Assembly (NCBI GenBank): GCA_900539775.1
Contig: UQDL01000012.1
Coordinates: 1-35,102, forward strand
Direction: 5' to 3'
DNA length: 35,102 nucleotides
Origin: an uncultured Anaerotruncus sp.
GTDB lineage: Bacteria > Bacillota > Clostridia > Oscillospirales > Acutalibacteraceae
Shown here: piece after piece, positions 32,739 through 35,102 of the stretch
How positions within the stretch are numbered: position 1 is the first letter of the stretch
Layout of the letters: every line of letters starts with the position of its first letter
Notes under the pieces: generated by a model
Seen by the model: the letters and a program-made list of their open reading frames with translations, nothing else
Told to the model about the DNA's origin: nothing
Database searches by the model: none
Program-made: the position numbers and the translations under genes

Positions 32739-32767
32739 TTGACATTAGACAACAGACAAATTATAAT
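32739..32767 (+). promoter_or_regulatory. Promoter and candidate operator of ilvC
   Basis: Perfect TTGACA (32739-32744), 17 bases, perfect TATAAT (32762-32767). The spacer contains ACAACAGACAA (32749-32759), the reverse complement of the word in the GntR-type promoter, as part of a GACAA-CA-GACAA direct repeat. Binding there would block RNA polymerase. Confidence 0.85.
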
Positions 32768-32783
32768 GAGAATTGTTAAAGCT

Positions 32784-32826
32784 ACAGGCCAAGTGGTCAT
32801 ACAACTACTAACCGCTTAAATCCTGT
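32784..32826 (+). promoter_or_regulatory. Structured 5' leader hairpin of ilvC
   Basis: ACAGG (32784-32788) pairs with CCTGT (32822-32826), and AAGTGGT (32791-32797) with ACCGCTT (32811-32817, one G-U), leaving a 13-base loop that contains CAACTACTA. No T-run follows and no leader peptide rich in Val, Leu or Ile is visible, so it is not an ordinary attenuator. Confidence 0.55.
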
Positions 32827-32856
32827 AAAATATAAAATATAACGGAGGACAATATT

Positions 32857-33882
32857 ATGTCAACAGCAAGACTTTTCCACGAGTCCGATTGCAACCTTGA
32901 TTACCTCACAGGCAAAACAGTTGCTATCATCGGCTATGGCTCACAGGGCCACGCACACGCACTTAACTTAAAAGAATCAGGCGTTCATGTTATTGTAGGC
33001 CTTTATGAGGGCAGCAAATCCTGGAAAAAGGCAGAGGAACAGGGCCTTGAGGTTTTCACAACCGCAGAAGCTTCCAAAAGAGCAGACATCATCATGTTCC
33101 TCATCAACGATGAGCTTCAGGCAGATGTTTACAAATCAGAAATCGAGCCAAACCTTGAAGAAGGCAACATGCTTATGTTTGCACATGGCTTCAACATTCA
33201 TTTCGGCTGCATCAATCCCCCGAAATTCGTTGATGTTACCATGATCGCTCCCAAGGCTCCCGGCCACACCGTTCGCAGCGAATACCAAGCCGGCAAAGGC
33301 ACTCCTTGCCTTGTAGCTGTTGAACAGGATGCAACAGGCCATGCACTTGATATTGCACTTGCATATTCACTTGCACTCGGCGGCGCACGCGCAGGTGTTC
33401 TTGAAACAACATTCAGAACAGAAACAGAAACAGACCTCTTTGGTGAGCAAGCAGTTCTTTGCGGCGGTGTTTGCGCTCTTATGCAGGCAGGTTTTGAAAC
33501 TCTTTGCGAAGCAGGCTATGATCCGAGAAATGCATATTTTGAATGCATCCACGAGATGAAGCTTATTGTTGATCTTATTTATCAATCAGGCTTTGCAGGA
33601 ATGAGATATTCAATTTCCAACACAGCAGAATACGGCGATTATATCACCGGCCCCAAGATTGTTACAGAAGACACAAAGAAGGCAATGAAGAAGATCCTTT
33701 CCGATATTCAGGATGGCACTTTTGCAAAAGAATTCTTGCTTGATATGAGCCCGGCAGGCCGTCAGGTTCACTTTAAGGCTCTCAGAAAGCTCGCTTCCGA
33801 GCATCCGTCTGAAGCAGTCGGCAAGGAAGTTCGCAAGCTTTACAGCTGGAACAACGAGGAAGATAAGCTCATCAACAACTGA
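32857..33882 (+). CDS. ilvC: Ketol-acid reductoisomerase
   Basis: A 341-residue class I enzyme that rearranges and reduces acetolactate and acetohydroxybutyrate in valine, leucine and isoleucine synthesis. The Rossmann fold carries AIIGYGSQGHAHALNL; the catalytic domain has APKAPGHTVRSEY, TETDLFGEQAVLCGG, FECIHEMKLIVDLIY and SNTAEYGDYITGPKI, which include the Mg2+ ligands. The cofactor loop reads VGLYEGSKSWKKA: Tyr stands where many NADPH-type enzymes have Arg, while both Ser residues are kept. GGAGG precedes the ATG. It is not in an ilvBN or leu cluster; its only partner here is the GntR-type gene upstream. Confidence 0.98.
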   Translation: MSTARLFHESDCNLDYLTGKTVAIIGYGSQGHAHALNLKESGVHVIVGLYEGSKSWKKAEEQGLEVFTTAEASKRADIIMFLINDELQADVYKSEIEPNLEEGNMLMFAHGFNIHFGCINPPKFVDVTMIAPKAPGHTVRSEYQAGKGTPCLVAVEQDATGHALDIALAYSLALGGARAGVLETTFRTETETDLFGEQAVLCGGVCALMQAGFETLCEAGYDPRNAYFECIHEMKLIVDLIYQSGFAGMRYSISNTAEYGDYITGPKIVTEDTKKAMKKILSDIQDGTFAKEFLLDMSPAGRQVHFKALRKLASEHPSEAVGKEVRKLYSWNNEEDKLINN

Positions 33883-33911
33883 TTTTCTTCCCTTTCAATT
33901 AAATAAAGATT

Positions 33912-33951
33912 TTAAGCGGTGCTTGCCAGTCGGCTTGCACTGCTTTTTTGT
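33912..33951 (+). terminator. Terminator of ilvC
   Basis: AAGCGGTGC and GCACTGCTT arms with one mismatch, followed by TTTTTTG. Confidence 0.78.
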
Positions 33952-34122
33952 TAGCTTAAATATATAACGGTTGTAAATAATCTGCAAAGCATTGTGCTCG
34001 GATTTTTACTTAATAGGCATCTTTTGGCTTTATCAGGCATTTCAGCACGATTGAATTCTTGTGTGATAACGATATGCCTAAAACATTATTCTCATTGTGT
34101 TTCATTAACTCCTTTTAGGTAT
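33952..34122. other. Intergenic stretch without recognisable gene
   Basis: AT-rich sequence between the ilvC terminator and the terminator of the convergent nucleotidyltransferase-like gene. I see no frame with a ribosome site, no tRNA and no repeat. Confidence 0.5.
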
Positions 34123-34152
34123 AAAAAATCGCCACTTAATTAAGTGACGATA
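34123..34152 (-). terminator. Terminator of the nucleotidyltransferase-like gene
   Basis: A nearly perfect palindrome ATCG-CACTTAATTAAGTG-CGAT, followed on the minus strand by TTTTTTATA. It lies about 20 bases after the stop codon. The centre has no unpaired bases in the DNA, so the RNA loop would be AT pairs opened at the tip. Confidence 0.8.
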
Positions 34153-34169
34153 TAAAAGAATGTTAAATT

Positions 34170-34826
34170 TTATTTCCAATGTCCTCTTGAATTATAGACA
34201 TTGTTTACTGCTTCAATATAGCAGATAAAGGAATGATGGTTATAATCATTTGCGGTCAAATACTTATTCTTAATTCTTTTGTATTGCTCTCTGACTAATG
34301 CCCATTTTCCGTTACTTTTGATATAATCAGCTTTTTCTTTAAGGCGTCTCGAATAAGGAGCTTGATTCCAAAAATACCTATCATAATAAATAAAGCCCGT
34401 TTTTTCGTGAATTAAACGATAATAATTTCCATCAACATCTTTACAAACAATACAAACATCGATTGAAAATCCAGTATCGTTTCCATTTGAAAAACAGCGT
34501 TTCACGGTAGTTAATGCCGAAGTTGAATCTTGGCAGTCTCTCCAACCATATTTCCTAAGAACTGTATTAAAGGCCTTTCTGACACATTCTTTGATTTCTT
34601 TGCAATCATCCCAGTCATCAATTCTTGTGATTTCAAGGTTATAATCCAGGTCAATAGGTTGATTGGCGTTTTGAAGTATCAGGTTTCTTCCTCCGCTACC
34701 CACAAGATAAAACGAAAAACCTATGTCATATTCTTCTTTTAAGGTATGGCAAAGGTCTTGCATTATTTCTCCGCAACGAGAACGCATACGGCTCAGAAAT
34801 TGTTTGTCATCCACATATTCATACAT
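34170..34826 (-). CDS. Nucleotidyltransferase-like protein of unknown role
   Basis: A 218-residue protein with features of the polymerase-beta-type nucleotidyltransferase fold: FYLVGSGGRNLI (about 40-51) supplies the Gly-Ser motif, IDLDYNLEI (about 58-66) the paired Asp metal ligands, and FSIDVCIV (about 120-127) the likely third Asp. The C-terminal half is helical and basic (RLKEKADYIKSNGKWALVREQYKRIKNKYL). It may transfer a nucleotide to RNA, protein or a small molecule; it does not match CCA-adding enzymes or aminoglycoside transferases well enough to name one. It is a single gene with its own promoter and terminator, and its codons are more AT-rich than those of its neighbours, which suggests acquisition by transfer. 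AAAGGAG precedes the ATG. Confidence 0.68.
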   Translation of the reverse strand: MYEYVDDKQFLSRMRSRCGEIMQDLCHTLKEEYDIGFSFYLVGSGGRNLILQNANQPIDLDYNLEITRIDDWDDCKEIKECVRKAFNTVLRKYGWRDCQDSTSALTTVKRCFSNGNDTGFSIDVCIVCKDVDGNYYRLIHEKTGFIYYDRYFWNQAPYSRRLKEKADYIKSNGKWALVREQYKRIKNKYLTANDYNHHSFICYIEAVNNVYNSRGHWK

Positions 34827-34881
34827 AATAACATACTCCTTTCATCCCAAGCCGCCCATTCAGCTTTTGCTAAATCATATC

Positions 34882-34910
34882 ATTATAAGCTAATAGCATA
34901 TTTTAGTCAA
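34882..34910 (-). promoter_or_regulatory. Promoter of the nucleotidyltransferase-like gene
   Basis: On the minus strand TTGACT (34910-34905), 17 bases, consensus TATAAT (34887-34882). Confidence 0.78.
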
Positions 34911-35102
34911 GTAAAAAAAGGAATTTATTTTGCTTTTTATTTAGAATCAATTTCATTAACTCATTACAATTTGTGTTTTCAATTTCAATTCGCAAAAGCA
35001 AGCATTGCATGTGCACAGATGGAATAAGTAAAAGCATCAGCAGCCGTATAATAGGCGGCTTTGTAATTTAATGTTAAAGACAAAGCCTGCACAATATAAA
35101 CC
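34911..35102. other. Right-edge stretch without recognisable gene
   Basis: AT-rich. The only structure is a possible hairpin between CTTTGT (35059-35064) and ACAAAG (35080-35085) near the edge, with AGCCG/CGGCT just before it. A gene beginning beyond the edge cannot be excluded. Confidence 0.4.

Noticed and set aside
34123..34152. Palindrome as an attachment or resolution site
   Set aside because: Its position just after a stop codon and the T-run on the minus strand make a terminator the simpler reading.
1..35102. CRISPR arrays, tRNA or rRNA genes, transposases, prophage genes
   Set aside because: No regularly spaced repeats, cloverleaf sequences or matching protein motifs were found on either strand.

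Overview
This window reads as chromosome of a Gram-positive anaerobe of the class Clostridia, probably an uncultured gut Oscillospiraceae/Ruminococcaceae-type bacterium. The reasons are protein-level resemblance (an HtrA with a long cytoplasmic N-terminus, an OmpR/HAMP-kinase pair, a DUF815 ATPase, an ECF transporter S component, a standalone AICAR transformylase), strong GGAGG-type ribosome sites, sigma-A style TTGACA-17-TATAAT promoters, a T-box leader, and enzymes for host or plant sugars such as L-fucose. No rRNA, tRNA, CRISPR array, insertion sequence or prophage was found. Species assignment is inference.

Layout. Bases 1-94 hold the 3' end of an unrecognised plus-strand gene and its terminator. 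Bases 138-2431 (minus) form a compact three-gene unit: two RimK-like ATP-grasp ligases and a CYTH-domain protein. It is divergent from a standalone AICAR transformylase (2547-3722). Bases 3939-8112 (minus) are an L-fucose catabolic operon (fucA, a RhaB-type kinase, fucI), divergent from an AraC-family regulator (8250-9101). Then, on the plus strand, come a family 2 glycosyltransferase that probably starts at an ATT codon, a domain-permuted GH3 glycosidase, a CobW-type GTPase with a His-rich loop and an unknown membrane protein. From 17209 down to 15255 (minus) lies a vitamin B6-type unit: pyridoxal kinase, ECF S component, radical SAM protein.

Bases 24152-17419 (minus) are a complete trpEGDCFBA operon whose seven genes all overlap. 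It is preceded by a promoter and a tryptophan T-box leader with terminator. Upstream is a cytosolic-looking GH95 alpha-L-fucosidase, which could supply L-fucose to the fuc operon. Bases 30492-26576 (minus) carry a response regulator, sensor kinase and HtrA-like membrane protease, a plausible envelope-stress unit. Next is a DUF815 ATPase. A GntR/FadR-type regulator (32064) and ilvC (32857) follow; their two promoters carry the same 11-bp word between -35 and -10, which suggests that this regulator controls itself and ketol-acid reductoisomerase. The right end is more AT-rich and carries a lone nucleotidyltransferase-like gene with its own promoter and terminator.

The best leads for new biology are the CYTH plus double ATP-grasp unit, the GntR-ilvC operator pair with a structured ilvC leader, the ATT start of the glycosyltransferase, the hairpin-rich gap inside the fuc operon, and the lone nucleotidyltransferase.
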